A stretch of 64,000 nucleotides of DNA from the NCBI GenBank assembly GCA_032622095.1, contig CP136066.1, positions 4,923,784 through 4,987,783 on the forward strand, in the 5' to 3' direction. This document shows, piece after piece, positions 21,591 to 32,550 of this stretch (within the stretch, counting starts at the first letter, position 1; each line of letters opens with the position of its first letter). The position numbers and the translations under genes are program-made. Source of the stretch: Siphonodentalium dalli (Eukaryota; Mollusca; Scaphopoda; Gadilida; Siphonodentaliidae). The notes under the pieces were generated by a model, which ran no database searches, was not told the DNA's origin, and saw nothing but the letters and a program-made list of their open reading frames with translations.

Positions 21591-21879
21591 CTCTGCAATT
21601 TGACTACTTATCGAGGTCAAGGTCTTATTATCATGGCCATGTAATATAGCCTTACTTGACTATTATGTCTATATATGGAAGAGGTTAATCCCATGTGACA
21701 CCTTCCAAAACGCTCTAAGCAACACAGTCTGGCCTCAGCTGCTTCCTCATTACGCGACCGAATTACACAACCAGGCCAACGGGTTCTGACACTCTCACAG
21801 GAGTGAAAGGCGGGCATTGTACCACCAAGAGTTGAGGAGCCCCGACATACCTTAAGTCAACCGGCTGGCGTTGCATCCT

Positions 21880-23048
21880 CGTCATAGCGTTGAACCCATA
21901 TTACAAGCCCGGAATATAACAGACTAATGCAACTGGAGACCATGCAAACACAAAATAGGATACTAAATTACAACCATCCATAACTCAAAATAATATATAT
22001 ATCAACACACAAAACTCATACAAGAAAACAAGGTAAGTCGTCGTCGCCTGTCCAGGTTCGGAGTGGGGTGCCTTGCTTCTTGTTGCGGTGGCATCCACCC
22101 CATACAAAGTAGGCAAACACCTACTGAGCATGGGCATATAGCAATCTACTCACAAACTCACAAACCCTACAAACGATATTCAGCGGAATTACATCACCCA
22201 GAAGAGGGTTGTAGGAGAGGCCCAACGGCCCTTTCAAATCTTCCCGGGTATCATCAAAAACTCCAAACTTGCAAGCGAAAGTAATAAGAAATATAGAAGC
22301 CACACAGAACCTCTTTTTAAAAAAGAAAATATACTCAAAATCTACGACATCCACAAAGTACAAGCGGCTGTTTTCATGCATGATTGGTATTATATGCGCT
22401 TAATAAAATCATTCACCGACATGTTTACGAAACGCAAAACCGGACCAGACACCCGGCAAAAGCACCCACTATTTAAAAAAAAACCAAGAACATCTTGGTC
22501 CCAACAACTACCATTCCATTCTTATCCAACCATCTGGAACAACTTAGATAACGAATTTACATCATACCAATCCAGACACACATTCAAACGGCGTTTACAT
22601 GCCGATTGTATTAAAAAATATGCTGCAACAATTAAATGCAACAATCAAAGATGTCCCGACTGTGTGGTAGATCGTCGATAAGTGACTTCCGCTATATCGC
22701 AATCCACAACCTCACTCAACACATTCCTACTCGACTTTCAAAGAACACCCCACTGACAAGAAAGAGACAAACCATCGAGTAACCAATAATCGATTTATCT
22801 AGACGTATACCCTCCAAGCATATAATCCAGTTAAATGCAACCACTGTGAGATACATAATTATTTAGCCGTGCATTGTAAAATAAATCCTGACCGCATATC
22901 GTAACATCTTTTCATCTTTAAGGGGGCGGCAGTAAGACAGTATAGCCTGACTATGCCACCCCCTCGAATGTACAATGTAATATTTGTCAAATGTATCATG
23001 TATTAATATGTGTATATTGAAATAAAATATCATATCCTATCCTATCCT
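21880..23048 (+). pseudogene. 3' end of a non-LTR retrotransposon (LINE), 5' truncated
   Basis: The frame at about 22,211-22,681 encodes a typical post-RT C-terminal region: TEPLFKKENILKIYDIHKVQ, then FMHDWYYMRL, a variable stretch, and SYPTIWNNLDNEF with TFKRRL. This order (LF...ILK..DI..LQ...FM, then P.IWN.L, then FKR.L) is characteristic of CR1/L2/Jockey-type elements. An upstream remnant (LMQLETMQTQNRIL) is out of frame or damaged. The 3' UTR has a GGGGGCGGCAGTAAGACAGT block and the element ends in ATCCT repeats (about 23,032-23,048), the short-tandem 3' tail usual for CR1/L2. It is inactive. Confidence 0.8.
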
Positions 23049-23847
23049 AAAGAGGAAACGGCCGATTCATTGATATTAATATGAGATGCATTGTCCTGTA
23101 ACAAATATAATCCTCATTGTTGTCGTGGATGGTCGCTACATCCCACAGTTGTATCACTTCCCTTTAAATAATTGTAATGAGATATACTTCACAAGAATAA
23201 TTAAAGACAGCCTATCCGATCGATTTGGCACAACTGCAATTGGTACGTCTTCTATACTGGAACATAATTAGATCCCAGTCATTAGCAACACCTGGAAATA
23301 GTGTGTCTGTCATTTTCAGAACGAGGTCTCAAGAGGGTGAATATAGTGACGCTACACCGCACAGCGGGCTAGCATCACTGGAATCACATATGTGGGCCCA
23401 ATTTGTTTAGCCCACATATTCTGGGAAGTATATATAGTCACTAGTTAACATTGTTTAGATACTTTTCCCTTCTGTTCAGTTTCTATCTCCCCTAATTTGC
23501 AGACATAAATATGTGTAATCGACTTCAACTGGGGAACTTCAATCTGACCCTATGTCTCATGATGCCTCGGTACAATGGGGATTACAGATGGTAAAATTGG
23601 TGATGCTAGCCCGTCGTGTGGGACAGTGTCACTAAATTCACATCTGGTGAACTCGTTCTGCAAATTATAGACACAATATTTGAAGGTCTATCTTGTTTTG
23701 ATGGTGATAGATAACCATGCAGAAGAAATGTCAATCATATACACCTAATGAAAAGTACCAAATTCTACATAAACTTATCAGTAAAGGATGAGTATATAAA
23801 ATACCAACCTATACTCGTGAAAATATGCACAAATAATTATTTCAGAA
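23049..23847. other. Intergenic, nothing recognised
   Basis: Two related blocks (GCTACACCGCACAGCGGGCTAGCATCACTGG-like at 23,351 and GATGCTAGCCCGTCGTGTGGGACAGTGTCAC-like at 23,604) look like a decayed inverted repeat. No gene is seen. Confidence 0.35.
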
Positions 23848-23851
23848 TTAA

Positions 23852-24242
23852 CCCTTTACCCAACAGAAGGGCCCTGTGCCAATGCATTCTCTTATATATG
23901 CGAGTCGACCATAGGTCGCCTCGCATATATAAGAGAATGCATTGGCTTAATACATCAAAAATTATAAAATTGTTAAAGAATGTAAGAAAAAATTGTAAAA
24001 AGTGTTAAAAAAAGATTTATTTAGGCCAATGCATTCTCTTATATATGCGAGGCGACCTATGGTCTACTCGCATATATAAGAGAATGCATTGGCACAGGGC
24101 ATAACTGTAACCATCACAATGTGGTCAAGGAGCCGGTTCCAATGATATCCATATTTGTATGGTTCTATTGAGACAGACCGAAGATAATTTAGGCTGTTGA
24201 AGCTTTATTTGGCCGGTTTTGGCCGTTCTGTTGGGTAAAGGG
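23852..24242 (+). mobile_element. Complete TTAA-type MITE, copy 2
   Basis: It has the same organisation and orientation as the copy at 17,332, with TTAA at 23,848-23,851 and 24,243-24,246. The palindromes are at 23,878-23,946 and 24,025-24,093. One base differs in the second loop (GGTCTACTCG for GGTCGACTCG). Confidence 0.9.
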
Positions 24243-24567
24243 TTAAATAAGTTCAATGTGAACCACTGTGAATATTTAGGATAAATATGAACCTATTTCC
24301 ACGAGGATATGTCGAATCACGGTGAAAAGCTCTAGGAATCCAGAACACAACACAGCGCTAACTACATTAATTATACCTTATCAGGACATTATGATGATGC
24401 AAGTGCAAATAACATAAATGCAAGTCTCTTTAACATATTGTATCTGAAATTGACATGAACTGTGCATCAGGCAACCCCTACATATGGTAGTCCAGGTTAA
24501 GACAATTTTTGTTTAAACAAAAAAATATATATATTGTGCACGCAACTGACAATACAAACAATCGAAT

Positions 24568-24935
24568 CACCAGCGGTTATGGTCAAATCGACGATGTATG
24601 ATACTCACCAGCGGTTGTGGTCAAACCGACGATACTCACCAGCGGTTATAATCAAATCGACGATGTATGATACTCACCAGCGGTTATGGTCAAATCGACG
24701 ATGTATGATACTCACCAGCGGTTATGGTCAAATCGACGATACTCACCAGCGGTTATGGTCAAATCGACGATACTCACCAGCGGTTATGGTCAAATTGACG
24801 ATGTATGATACTCACCAGCGGTTATGGTCAAATCGACGATGTATGATACTCACCAGCGGTTATGGTCAAATCGACGATGTATGATACTCACCAGCGGTTA
24901 TGGTCAAATCGACGATGTATGATACTCACCAGTTA
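24568..24935. repeat. Minisatellite with 38-bp and 31-bp units, ten copies
   Basis: The long unit is CAGCGGTTATGGTCAAATCG then ACGATGTATGATACTCAC; the short unit lacks GTATGAT. The order is long, short, long, long, short, short, long, long, long, long. Copies are almost identical, which implies recent expansion. Confidence 0.95.
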
Positions 24936-25680
24936 CTTTTTTCCAGAAAATCGCAATTTTCGTAAATCAAGCCTGTGGCTCAGTCCTAACTTATTTGTCA
25001 ACAGTTGTTTGCTATAATTACTACATAATACCATATATCTACTTCAAAGGAAACAATTTAGTTGATGTTGATTTTCCATCCATTTGGAGCCGAAACATTG
25101 TTTTGCTGTACAATCGCTCTATTTCAAGGTATTTTGTTTACGACCATTCACTATTGCAATAATGCTAAACTATGCAAGCCACGCGGTGTAGTAGTTATCG
25201 GACAAACAGTTGTAAAAAGAAGTAGACATCAATTTTAAACTATTTGCTAGTTTTTTTTATTTTAGCTACATCTCCCCAAACAAGTTTTGGTGAAAACAAT
25301 TACATATTTATGATAACAATATAAACTATTATAACTTATCATACTGGGACCAAGTCATGACTCATGTGATGAAATGGAAACCGGGCCCGTAGACACCACG
25401 AACGTGTTTAATGATGTCCTCGGACTTGCAAACCCCCAGTTCTATCATCATTAACAACAAAACATTTTATTTATAACATGTAATTTTATATAAATATATA
25501 GAGACTTTGTATAACTGAAATGTTTGTTATCCCAAGACACATAATGTAGACTCACATATACCAAACAAAATCATTGTTTTATGCGAAAGTGATTGTAGTG
25601 TCCCTCTAAGTCGACCAAAATATAAACAAAATGGATATTGTATTGTATATCTCACAAACTATAATCTAACCAATGTCGCA
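24936..25680. other. Intergenic, nothing recognised
   Basis: AT-rich and apparently unique. No ORF, RNA or element signature was recognised. Confidence 0.35.
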
Positions 25681-26735
25681 AGTATTAGCTGAAATATTTT
25701 GATGCCCCTACCCTATTAGATGTTTGGAACACACCATGAATTGAACACTTATGTTCTCGATCTATATACTAAGGGTGTGGACAAAGGTTAGTTATATAAG
25801 GAATTACACAATGTTATCGCTGGGTTGGTACCCGAAATCCCGAGAACTTTACAAAACACGGATGCACGGCAAGTAGTAAAGGCGAATTTTCTATTCTTCG
25901 AGACACCCTACACATTTAAAGTATTCAACACACCACGAACTGAAGCGACATGCTGTCTGTATTAACCAAGGGTGTGAACGAAGGGTATTCATAGCAGGGA
26001 ATACTTAATTTACATGTGTCGCTTGATTCGCTTGTGTCGCTTTATTGACAAACACGAACGATAAACGTTCTATGATCTGAGGACCTCCTACCCTATTTGA
26101 AGTATTGCAGTTGAACACAGCACGACCTCAAAGGATTGCCCTCAATATTAAATAAGGAGGTGGGCAAATGGTAGTAAACTCAGACACTGCTCAATGTTTA
26201 GGGATGCTGAAGCTGTATACTCTTAATATTAACCCTTTACCCAACAGAAGGGCCCTGTGCCAATGCATTCTCTTATATATGCGAGTCGACCATAGGTCGC
26301 CTCGCATATATAAGAGAATGCATTGGCTTAACACATTAAAAATTATAAAATTGTTAAAGAATGTAAGAAAAAATGGTAAAAAGTTTTGTTAGGCCAATGC
26401 ATTCTCTTATATATGCGAGGCGACCTATGGTCGACTCGCATATATAAGAGAATGCATTGGCACAGGGCATAACTGTGACTATCACAATGTGGTCAAGGAG
26501 CCGGTTCCAATGATATCCATATTTGTATGGTTCTATTGAGACAGACCGAAGATATTTTAGGCTTTTTAAGCTTTATTTGGCCGGTTTTGGCCGTTTTGTT
26601 GGGTAAAGGGTTAACGGAGGATATAAACGAATGGTAACGCTATCAGGGAGTATACAATGTATATGGGTGGTTTGGTTCCAGAAATCCTGGGGCACTTTAC
26701 AAAACGCAGCTGTCAAACGAGAAAGGCAAATGTCC
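25681..26735. repeat. Degenerate tandem repeat of about 200 bp, split by MITE copy 3
   Basis: Blocks such as CCTACCCTATT, CACCACGAACTGAA, TATTAACCAAGGGTGTGAACGAAGGG and CCCGAGAACTTTACAAAACACGG recur with heavy divergence at about 25,700, 25,900, 26,085 and 26,615-26,715. The last unit is separated from the rest by the 378-bp MITE. Confidence 0.65.
26233..26610 (+). mobile_element. Complete TTAA-type MITE, copy 3
   Basis: TTAA is at 26,229-26,232 and 26,611-26,614. The palindromes are at 26,259-26,327 and 26,393-26,461. The spacer is about 13 bp shorter than in the other copies. It sits inside a degenerate 200-bp repeat whose other units show the uninterrupted TTAA site. Confidence 0.9.
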
Positions 26736-27356
26736 CCATTTTTAGGTAGAGATATGGTATGAAGTGGTAATTTTAGCAGCGACCCTGCTGACAAATTAGG
26801 GCTTAGCCACGTGGCTCGCTTTAACAAAATTGCGAATTTCTGGAAACAGCCACTGGTTGGTATCATTCATCATTGATTTGACAATAGTCACCAGTGATTC
26901 CATTAGGTGTTACTATCATTGTCGTGAATCCTTATATATTTATTCTTTAACATTTTGGTTTCAACTTGTTCTACGGTGGGCATGAGTATCACGACAAACC
27001 TGTGTTAAAATGATGCCATTGCTGATGATAGTGAATTATGTTCCTCGACAAAAGCCGACCCACTCCTTGATATGTGTTATTTGGTGAGTATATTTCTTGA
27101 CGCTGATTCGTTGCATAAAATTAAAATCAATTTCACAGTGAATTTATAATACTCTGAATTATATTGCTGAAATTTCTGTGCATGTATCTTTTTGTGTTCA
27201 CTTTAGCAATAGAAATATTGCACATCTACGCATATAATTTGCAAAATGCCGTAATTCATTTGTGTACGTGAGTTAATTAGTAACAGTCGCCGTAATTTCA
27301 TTTTTGTCAGCATTTATAATAAAATAATGATATCGCTATAGAGCGTTTCTTTAAAA
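26736..27356. other. Intergenic, nothing recognised
   Basis: No repeat or coding signal was recognised before the 51-bp array. Confidence 0.3.
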
Positions 27357-28335
27357 TGATCATATCAACATGTGCACCAATCATCATATAGTTCATACGC
27401 ATGTGAATTATCATATCAACATGAGCACCAAACATCATATAGCTCATATGCATGTGAATTATAATATCAACGTGTGCACCAAACATCATATAGCTCATAT
27501 GCATGTGAATTATAATATCAACATGTGCACCAAACATCATATAGCTCATATGCATGTGAATTGTCATATCAACATGACATTGTGCACCAAGCATCATATA
27601 GCTCATATGCATGTGAATTATAATATCAACATGTGCACCACGCATCATATAGCTCATATGCATGTTAGTTATAATATCAACATGTGCACCAATCATCATA
27701 TAGCTCATATGCATGTGAATTATATTATCAACATGTGGTCCAATCATCATATAGCTCATATGCATGTTAATTATAATTTCAACATGTGTACCAATCATCA
27801 TATAGCTCATATGCATGTGGATTATCATATGAACATGTACACCAATCATCATATATCTCATATGCATGTGAATTATCATTTCAACAAGTACACCAAGCAT
27901 CATATAGCTCATATGCATGTGAATGTTCATATCAACATGTACACCAAGCATCATATAGCTCATATGCATGTGACTTATCATATCAACATGTGCACAAAGC
28001 AACATATAGCTCATATGCATGTGAATTATAATATCAACATGTGCACCAATCATCATATAGTTCATATGCATGTGGCTTATCATATGAACATGTACACCAA
28101 TCATCATATATCTCATATGCATGTGACTTATCATATCAACATGTGCACAAAGCAACATATAGCTCATATGCATGTGAATTATAATATAAACGTGTGCACC
28201 AAACATCATATATATCATATGTATGTGAATTATCATATCAACGTGTGCACCAAACATCATATAGCGCATATGCATGTGAATTATCATATCAACATGTCCA
28301 CCAAGCATCGTATATCTCATATGCATGTGAATGCA
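27357..28335. repeat. 51-bp minisatellite, about 19 copies, open in several frames on both strands
   Basis: The unit is CATATCAACATGTGCACCAA then GCATCATATAGCTCATATGCATGTGAATTAT. The period is 17 codons, so frames stay open across the whole array. The plus strand reads His/Met-rich repeats (HIAHMHVNYHINMCTKH) and the minus strand reads HMHMSYMMLGAHVDMII. One unit has a 6-bp insertion near 27,577. I see no start context, splice sites or preference for silent changes, so I call it non-coding. Confidence 0.93.
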
Positions 28336-28689
28336 TACTAAACGTTCACTTAAAATTAAAGTTAAAATTATCCCCAATATGTTATCATCAAAACCACACG
28401 ATGATTTTGCACGATATGTTAAGTTGTAAACGCGATCTGCCGAATATCTTCACCTTTTCAACAATCTCTGGCAAAATCTTAATCGACATCTACCTATTTG
28501 TATGCAATAATGTATTAATAAAATACAATTTGATGTTGAAATCAGTTACGAAATTTATTTAAATTGTCCACTAATATCCATATCTGATTTACTATTGTTA
28601 CACATGATCACAACTTGTAAACCAATGCAAACAAAAAACTCACAATGATCGTGAGGATACAGACATATACGGAAGCTTGTTCGGGACAT

Positions 28690-28870
28690 GGTGACGAACA
28701 CATAAAGTAAAAATTTCGAATTTACATGCTCGAAATTTTGACTTCCAATCTCGAAATTTCCACTTTCAAACTCGAAATACCGACTTTATACACTCACAAT
28801 TTTGACTGTTAAACTTACAATTTGATTTTTAAAGTAGAATTTCGACTTTGAAAGTTGACCTATAGAAGTC
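28690..28870. repeat. AAATTTCGAC/CTCGAAATTT word cluster (left)
   Basis: About eight spaced copies of CTCGAAATTTYSACTTT-like words. A cluster in the opposite orientation lies at 29,465-29,600 (AAAGTCGAAATTTCGAG). Together they bracket the telomere-like stretch. Confidence 0.6.
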
Positions 28871-29464
28871 GAAAGCAGCACCGCTCTATCCCATGTGGCG
28901 GCCACAGGAGGCGGCAAATTGGCACCCATCAGTGTTTCGGTATTTTTTGGCTGATTTTGACAAAATAAACGGTGCGTGGCTCGGCCACCCCAAGTTATCC
29001 TAGAAAAGCCGTAAACCGCACCGCTCTAGTCCGTGCGGCCGCCGCAGGTGGCAACACAAGTGATCAAGATGATATCAGAAACCTAATACTGGCCGAGACG
29101 GGTGGGGAACGATAGGGCGGGACGTTATAATAACCCTAACGATAATCGGGGTAACCGCTAACCGTAACGACAATACTTACTCTAATATGGAGGGGACAGA
29201 TTTGTACCCTAATCTTACGTTCCTAGCACTAAACCTGACTCTAACCCGACGTTCGGGACAGGAAGTACATGGTGTAATTACACGACTCTAACCACCCCCC
29301 TAACGATCATCGGTACAAGACGAGTCCGGGCGGTACCATAAATATAACCATAACTTTAATGGGACGGGACCATATCCATAACCCTGACCCTAACCAAGAA
29401 AAGACGGATCAGGGCCGCTATTCGATATATAACCATAACCCTGACTATAACCCTTCATCCTAAA
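28871..29464. repeat. Direct repeat plus degenerate TAACCCTA-like DNA
   Basis: A block AGCACCGCTCTATCCCATGT with GGCGGCCACAGGAGG recurs at about 29,010 (CGCACCGCTCTAGTCCGTGC, GGCCGCCGCAGGTGG). From 29,125 to 29,480, words such as TAACCCTAAC, GACCCTAACC, CCATAACCCTGAC and CCTAAACCTAACC recur irregularly, resembling a decayed telomere-type array. Confidence 0.55.
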
Positions 29465-29599
29465 CCTAACCATACGTTTATGAAGTCGATTTTTTTTACT
29501 TCGAAAGTAAAAATGTTTACTTCAAAAGTCAAAATGTTGAGTTTATAAAGTCACAACTTGGAGTTTATAAAGTCGAAATTTCGAGATTAAAAGTCAAAT

Positions 29600-30225
29600 A
29601 ATCGAATATACGGTCGCCCGATGACAGGATTTCAAAAAGATATATCTGATACTCTCCATAAATTCAACTTATACCATTATCTTCCATCTTTTACGGAAAC
29701 GGGTTTCTTCCATACCCAGTCCACTTGGAAGAAAATTGTCAGAGATTGTCTCTCTGCTCACTACTCACGCGATGTGAGTCAGCGTGGTCAGAGAGACGAT
29801 TCTCTATCTTTTCTCTTCAAGGTAAAACCCGACAACAAGTCACTGTGGAAACTTTGGCAGCTCTCTCTCGAAGAACCTGAGTATTTTCCAGTTTGTATCA
29901 AGATGGCCAATATTTTGACCAAAACCACGTATGACAATGACGCTCAATGCAATCGCTTGCAACCAAACATATTCAAATCTCTTGTTTCATAGATATCTCG
30001 AATGTACATCTGAGTTTGCACAGATGGTACGGAACACATTTTGGTATTCACTGATTGACATATTTGGAATTGAAACTGTTACCTTTCTTGACAGCATGAA
30101 TAGCGATACATTCCTTGCGTTTTGCCTAGGCGGGTGTATCCCAATGCAAATTGAACTGATTTGTGATGAATATGGTCTTTTCAAGCGATGTGTGAGGTTT
30201 ATTTTCATGTGTTCGGACTAAGTTT
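29600..30225 (+). pseudogene. LINE C-terminal fragment with a frameshift
   Basis: Frame one (29,621-29,992) gives WKKIVRDCLSAHYSRD and KPDNKSLWKLWQLSLEEPEY. Then, in another frame from about 29,950, NQTYSNLLFHRYLECTSEFA, MVRNTFWYSLIDIFGIETV and FLDSMNSDTFLAFCLGG. The Cys...HxxxC spacing followed by RNTFWxxIxDxFG is what follows the RT domain in many invertebrate LINEs. Changing frame between the halves is needed to follow the pattern, so it is broken. I infer a LINE; the clade is uncertain. Confidence 0.6.
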
Positions 30226-31053
30226 TATGATGAAGACATCATATCGGATACTTCACTATATATATGTCTTAAACATCTTGTCTTGCAGTATATCATTCCC
30301 ACAATGAATTTCTCAAGTTAAATTATATTGCATGTGTATATATGTCTTCATGTAACTTTTGTATATATATATTGTACCATAATGGTCTCCATATTTGGAG
30401 GAATAAACATATCTCTCTCTCTCGTAGTAATAGGATGTGCAAAGTCGACGTAAACACTTCGACAATTACTCCATATAGCATGGTTAAAACAACAGTCTTA
30501 GTTAGCAGGAAACTTAACCCATTCTGGAGATGCCTCTTACAATTCTGGTCTGCATTAGACCAAAATCACACCACAGCCCCTGCAGAGATACAATCCCAGC
30601 CATTACATATGAACAAAAATATACAGATCAATAAAAAACATTTTATTGATAAAAAGTGGATAAAACATGGAGTTTTCTTTATAAATGATCTAATGGGTGA
30701 TTCAGGCTTTCTGGAATATAACACATTCTGTCATTTATATGATCTACAAACTCCATTTACCATCTATCATGGAGTACTGAACGCACTCCCCTTATCCTGG
30801 AAAGCATATGTGAGAGATAATAAGAGAATGAACTCTATAACAACTGAAAAAATTCAGACTGTGCAAAAATCAAATAAAACTTGTAAAACATTTTATCCAC
30901 TCTTCCGATGTATGAATTCAATGAGATCAGAAACTAATGAGAAATATTGGAAGGATCGCTTAGAAAAATATTTCAGTGAAGAATATTGGAAAACTATTTA
31001 CTTAAAGCCTTATCAATTAACTGATGATACAAGTCTTCAAACTTTTCAATATA

Positions 31054-31382
31054 TAGAGGATCTCACATGAGTTTCTATTTTATACGGAATTTATCAACCG
31101 AGTTCAATAAATTCGATTTGAGCCGAGGTTAACCGAGGCTCAAATAGAATTTAGAGTACGAGGTTGATAAATTACGTATAAAATAGGACGAGTGTGAGAT
31201 ACCTTTTATCACATGATCAAATAGACCCGAAGCAACGCGAAATATTCATCGAAAACAACAATCATAAACTACAGCGATCGCAAGTTATTTGAAGAACGCC
31301 GTGACGTCATCGCACGCGCTGATATTAAACGTGTCTATTACCGATAATTATGAAACTGCTTTTATGGCCAAATTATGTGATA
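31054..31382. mobile_element. MITE inserted into the LINE reading frame, copy 1
   Basis: The left half is a palindrome: GATCTCACATGAGTTTCTAT and TTTATACGGAATTTATCAACC pair with GGTTGATAAATTACGTATAA and AATAGGACGAGTGTGAGAT. The right half pairs TTTTATCACATGATC with the terminal AATTATGTGATAAAA. LINE coding resumes directly after it. The exact target duplication is unclear (possibly TA). Confidence 0.75.
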
Positions 31383-31945
31383 AAAAATTATTCAAAATAT
31401 AATGTATACCAACTCAAAACTATTTAAGTGTAAACTTTCAGAAACTGAATTGTGTATATTTTGTGGGAATACGAAAGAGACTATTTTACACATTTTCTTT
31501 GAATGCGCAGTCTCAAAGTCAATACTGCTTGAATTTCAAGACCGTTTAAAATAGTCTTGTAATATCTCTTCACAATTTACACCAGAATTTGTAATCTTAG
31601 GTTTTCTGAAAGACAGCAACTGCAATACAGCAATACTTGATATATGTCTTATTTTATATAAGAGAGATATATATATATTCATGTAAAATGAAGCCTATTA
31701 ATCCCTCACTCCAAGGATTCTTGGATCTAATCCGGAATTACAAAGCCATAGAAACTTATTTTCCTGCCAATCCAGAGTCGAAGAAAGAAATTTGTTTTCG
31801 TGAAAGATGGAATATGATAGAAAACCTTCTTAAACAACCAACACTCTAATATGTATAGATTATAAAACGGCGCTTATGCCTCAAAAGTTAAATCCTAAAT
31901 GGTAATTAATATAGCAAATATATTAAATGAATTCTGCATCATACA

Positions 31946-32266
31946 TAGAGGATCTCACATGAGTTTCTAGTTTATACGGAATTTATCAACCGAGTTCAAT
32001 AAATTCGATTTGAGCCGAGGTTTACCGAGGCTCAAATAGAATTTAGAGGACGAGGTTGATAAATTACGTATAAAATAGGACGAGTGTGAGATACCTTTTA
32101 TCACATGATCAAATAAACCCGAAGCAACGCGCAATATTCATCGAAAACAACAATCATAAACTACAGCGATCGCAAGTTATTTGAAGAACGCACGCGCACG
32201 CGCTGATATTAAACGTGTCTATTACCGATAATTATGAAACTGCTTTTATGGCCAAATTATGTGATA
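31946..32266. mobile_element. Same MITE, copy 2, in the LINE 3' UTR
   Basis: It is nearly identical to the copy at 31,054, including both palindromes, with an 8-bp difference near 32,190 (GCCGTGACGTCATCGC replaced by GCACGCGC). A diverged relative of the palindromic half is at about 56,100-56,240. Confidence 0.8.
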
Positions 32267-32273
32267 AATTTGT

Positions 32274-32300
32274 ATATCACAGTGTAATACACTGTGATAT
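32274..32300. repeat. Perfect 27-bp palindrome
   Basis: The 13-bp arms ATATCACAGTGTA and TACACTGTGATAT flank a single A. It lies 8 bp beyond MITE copy 2. Confidence 0.9.
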
Positions 32301-32550
32301 GTTTCTGACCAAATTTACTGAATTTACTGAATCCCAAATATGTCCCCTCCAAATGAGACATACCCAGACATAAATTAGCATTTTTAAGATTCTACCCCCA
32401 CCATTTAACAAAGAGAGATATAACCCACCCTGGACTATATAAACAAATTAACACATCACTGATTATATAATTTATTTGTTTCATGTACTTGAGATGTTAT
32501 ACATGTATATTGAGATCTGAATAAAAATTATTTAAAAAAAAACAAAAAAA

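Larger units (their letters stand above)
30480..32535 (+). pseudogene. L1/Tx1-like LINE 3' part, interrupted by a MITE
   Basis: It encodes KLNPFWRCLLQFW, then NKNIQINKKHFIDKKWIKHG and VFFINDLMGDSGFL (30,510-31,050). After a 329-bp insertion come TNSKLFKCKL and CIFCGNTKETILHIFFEC, the CxxC...HxxxxC zinc-knuckle-like motif of L1/Tx1 C-termini, then LQGFLDLIRNYKAIETYF to TAA at about 31,847. Damage includes the MITE, an in-frame TAG at 31,552-31,554 and a frameshift in the AT run near 31,670. The 3' UTR carries a second MITE and ends in an A-rich tail (about 32,523-32,550) after AATAAAAATTA. The 5' part is missing. Confidence 0.82.

Noticed and set aside
24568-24935. CRISPR-like array
   Set aside because: Units are contiguous tandem repeats without unique spacers, in a eukaryotic context with no cas genes.
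27307-28377. A 356-codon frame on the minus strand and 323-codon frame on the plus strand as a real gene
   Set aside because: Both arise from a 51-bp tandem repeat whose period is a multiple of three. Variation is not biased to silent sites and no gene signals flank it.
29600-31850. A host gene made of the open frames in this stretch
   Set aside because: The peptide patterns (NPFWRCLLQFW, CIFCGNTKETILHIFFEC, LQGFLDLIRNYKAIE) are those of LINE C-termini, with frameshifts, a stop and a MITE insertion.
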